Translations under genes and position numbers: made by a program | Notes under the pieces: generated by a model | Told to the model about the DNA's origin: nothing | Databases searched by the model: none | What the model saw: the letters and a program-made list of their open reading frames with translations, nothing else | NCBI RefSeq assembly: GCF_005116575.1 | Contig: NZ_SWCN01000003.1 | Location: forward strand, 62,001 to 126,000 | Source: Desulforhopalus sp. IMCC35007 | GTDB taxonomy: Bacteria > Desulfobacterota > Desulfobulbia > Desulfobulbales > Desulfocapsaceae | DNA length: 64,000 nucleotides | Direction of reading: 5' to 3' | Part shown: positions 62,744 through 64,000 of the stretch, one piece after another | Position numbering within the stretch: the stretch's first letter is position 1 | Layout of the letters: every line of letters begins with the position of its first letter

Positions 62744-63382
62744 TCAGTTGTACAAGTTATTTTCATTGATATAATTTGCAACTTCAGGAGAAAGGAACTC
62801 CGACGCGTCACCTCCTTCTGCAAGAATTTTTCTGATTTTACGTGAGCAGATTTCTTTTGGTGCAGCAGAAAGAAGCGTAATATCTTTTGTATCACCCTCC
62901 CCCTGCCAATGCCTGTGTTTACCTTTATAGCCAAGGTGGTCAAGAAAATTGTTAAACGATTCAGGGGAGTAACCCAATCGAGGAGACACCACCATTTGAG
63001 CCATGGTCAGCACTGTGCGGTACGATTTCCAGGTCATCAGCTCAAGAAAAGCATCCATTCCGATGATAAAAAAGAGACTGGTACCAGTAGGCAGCTCATT
63101 TTTAAGAGCAAAAAGTGTATCAACGGTATAGGAAGGTTTTTGCAGCCTGTTTTCTATGTCACTACAGGTAAAGTTGTCATGATTTCTGCACATGGCCTCT
63201 ACCATCCCAAGCCTGTGCAGAAAAGGTGTGGTGACCCTGTACTTATGTGGGGGTTGTGCCGCAGGAATAAAGAGGATCTCTTTTAAACCCACCTCTTTTA
63301 TAGCGTGCTGGGCAAGTTGCAGATGGCTGAGATGCACGGGATCAAATGTCCCGCCTAAGACACCGATCCTGGAGGATTTCAA
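62744..63382 (-). CDS. nadD: Nicotinate-nucleotide adenylyltransferase
   Basis: Adds AMP to nicotinate mononucleotide in NAD synthesis. 212 residues. GVLGGTFDPVHLSHLQLAQ is the HxGH-type nucleotidyl site, LFIPAAQPPHK and FFIIGMDAFLELMTW are typical of NadD, and the late ICSRKIRKILAEG fits the SSTxIR motif with a small change. Its ATG overlaps the proA stop by four bases (ATGA), so the two are translationally coupled. Confidence 0.95.
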   Translation of the reverse strand: MKSSRIGVLGGTFDPVHLSHLQLAQHAIKEVGLKEILFIPAAQPPHKYRVTTPFLHRLGMVEAMCRNHDNFTCSDIENRLQKPSYTVDTLFALKNELPTGTSLFFIIGMDAFLELMTWKSYRTVLTMAQMVVSPRLGYSPESFNNFLDHLGYKGKHRHWQGEGDTKDITLLSAAPKEICSRKIRKILAEGGDASEFLSPEVANYINENNLYN

Positions 63383-64000
63383 CTTCTCACTTGCCCCTGC
63401 CCATATACAACAAACTTTCTGGTGGTCAACTCTTCAAGTCCCATGGGGCCATAGGCATGGAGCTTTGTTGTACTAATCCCTATTTCTGCACCAAGTCCAA
63501 GCTGCCCTCCATCGTTGAACCGGGTCGAGGCGTTAACCATCACAGCGGAGGCATCAATCTCTGTAATAAATCTCTGGGCGGTGGTGTAGTTTTCAGTAAG
63601 AATAGATTCCGTATGCTGTGACCCATAGCGGTAGATGTAATTCTTTGCCTCTTCAAAGCCGGAGACAACTTTTACGCACACCTTAAGGTCTAAAAACTCT
63701 GTGCCCCAGTCATTTTCTTCTGCAGCCACAACAATATCTGAAAGCTGTACTGATGCCGGACAACCTTTTATGGTGACATTTTTTTCGTGTAAGGCTTTTG
63801 CAAGAGCAGGTAAAAAGGACGGTGCAACATCTTTATGGATCAGGATGCCTTCCAGCGCATTACAGACACCCGGTCTATGGGTTTTTGAATTAATAATGAT
63901 TGGGATGGACTTAGTAAGATCAGCATCCTTATCCACGTATATATGACAGACACCTTTATAGTGTTTAAGAACTGGAATTCTCGAATGTTCGACGACAAAT
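63379..64000 (-). CDS. proA: Glutamate-5-semialdehyde dehydrogenase (partial, N-terminus outside window)
   Basis: Reduces glutamyl-5-phosphate in proline synthesis. The open frame reaches the right edge, giving about 206 C-terminal residues of an enzyme usually about 420 long. The edge-near stretch VLKHYKGVCHIYVDKDADL is ProA-like. The catalytic cysteine lies in KTHRPGVCNALEG. ENDWGTEFLDLKVCVKVV and AVMVNASTRFNDGGQLGLGAEIGIST with TTKLHAYGPMGLEEL complete the ProA C-terminus. It precedes nadD with a four-base overlap, a common proA-nadD pairing. Confidence 0.95.
   Translation of the reverse strand, partial: FVVEHSRIPVLKHYKGVCHIYVDKDADLTKSIPIIINSKTHRPGVCNALEGILIHKDVAPSFLPALAKALHEKNVTIKGCPASVQLSDIVVAAEENDWGTEFLDLKVCVKVVSGFEEAKNYIYRYGSQHTESILTENYTTAQRFITEIDASAVMVNASTRFNDGGQLGLGAEIGISTTKLHAYGPMGLEELTTRKFVVYGQGQVRS

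Noticed and set aside
1-64000. CRISPR arrays, tRNA or rRNA genes
   Set aside because: No regularly spaced direct repeats, cloverleaf-like sequences or rRNA segments were recognised on either strand, also not next to the integrase.

Overview
This window looks like part of a chromosome from a deltaproteobacterium (Desulfobacterota), probably a Desulfobulbales-type anaerobe with a sulfate-reducer lifestyle. That placement is an inference. It rests on an icd plus four-subunit 2-oxoacid:ferredoxin oxidoreductase operon, a complete CoA-linked short-chain fatty acid oxidation set with a fused isobutyryl-CoA mutase, NapH-like polyferredoxin and several radical-SAM proteins, on DNA of moderate G+C (by eye). 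No rRNA, tRNA or CRISPR array was seen.

Layout. 1-6.4 kb: housekeeping genes (recJ cut by the left edge, miaA and a ComEA-like HhH protein on the minus strand; trmL, serC, a radical SAM protein and rlmN on the plus strand). 6.4-10.4 kb: minus-strand operon korD-korA-korB-korC-icd around 2-oxoglutarate. 11-20.5 kb: an IscA-like protein with a small overlapping ORF, glycerol-3-phosphate dehydrogenase, an AEC permease, a PhoD-like phosphatase and an 1131-residue GMC oxidoreductase/alpha-beta hydrolase fusion.

20.6-29.7 kb is an accessory island best read as a chromosomal integron. An IntI-type tyrosine recombinase with a long N-terminal extension points left. To its right lies an IntI-site-like repeat region, then short plus-strand ORFs separated by attC-like folds: two unknown small proteins, a small membrane protein, a membrane GGDEF protein and a carbenicillinase-like class A beta-lactamase. 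One cassette boundary carries two group II introns of different types. One is a IIC-type intron on the strand opposite to the cassettes, as known for IIC-attC introns. The other lies only 84 bp away on the plus strand. A bidirectional terminator at 29.8 kb marks the return to the conserved chromosome.

29.8-44.4 kb holds genes for activation and oxidation of short or branched acyl-CoA: nitroreductase, acyl-CoA dehydrogenase, enoyl-CoA hydratase, a cysteine-rich protein, an M24 peptidase, 3-hydroxyacyl-CoA dehydrogenase and thiolase on the minus strand; acyl-CoA synthetase, a second acyl-CoA dehydrogenase, a TetR regulator and IcmF on the plus strand. Together they can be read as a route isobutyrate -> isobutyryl-CoA -> butyryl-CoA -> two acetyl-CoA. 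Two near-identical operator-like palindromes sit in the divergent promoter region. 44.6-64 kb: an antiporter, RsgA, a NapH-like ferredoxin, a thioesterase, Ppx/GppA, SSB, a SplB-like radical SAM protein, a glycosyltransferase, RNase G, an M23 peptidase, a newly noted 55-residue zinc-ribbon protein, LptF/G with an Ada-like zinc tail, NnrDE, Ung, a CheB-like protein without its catalytic serine, nadD and proA (cut by the right edge).
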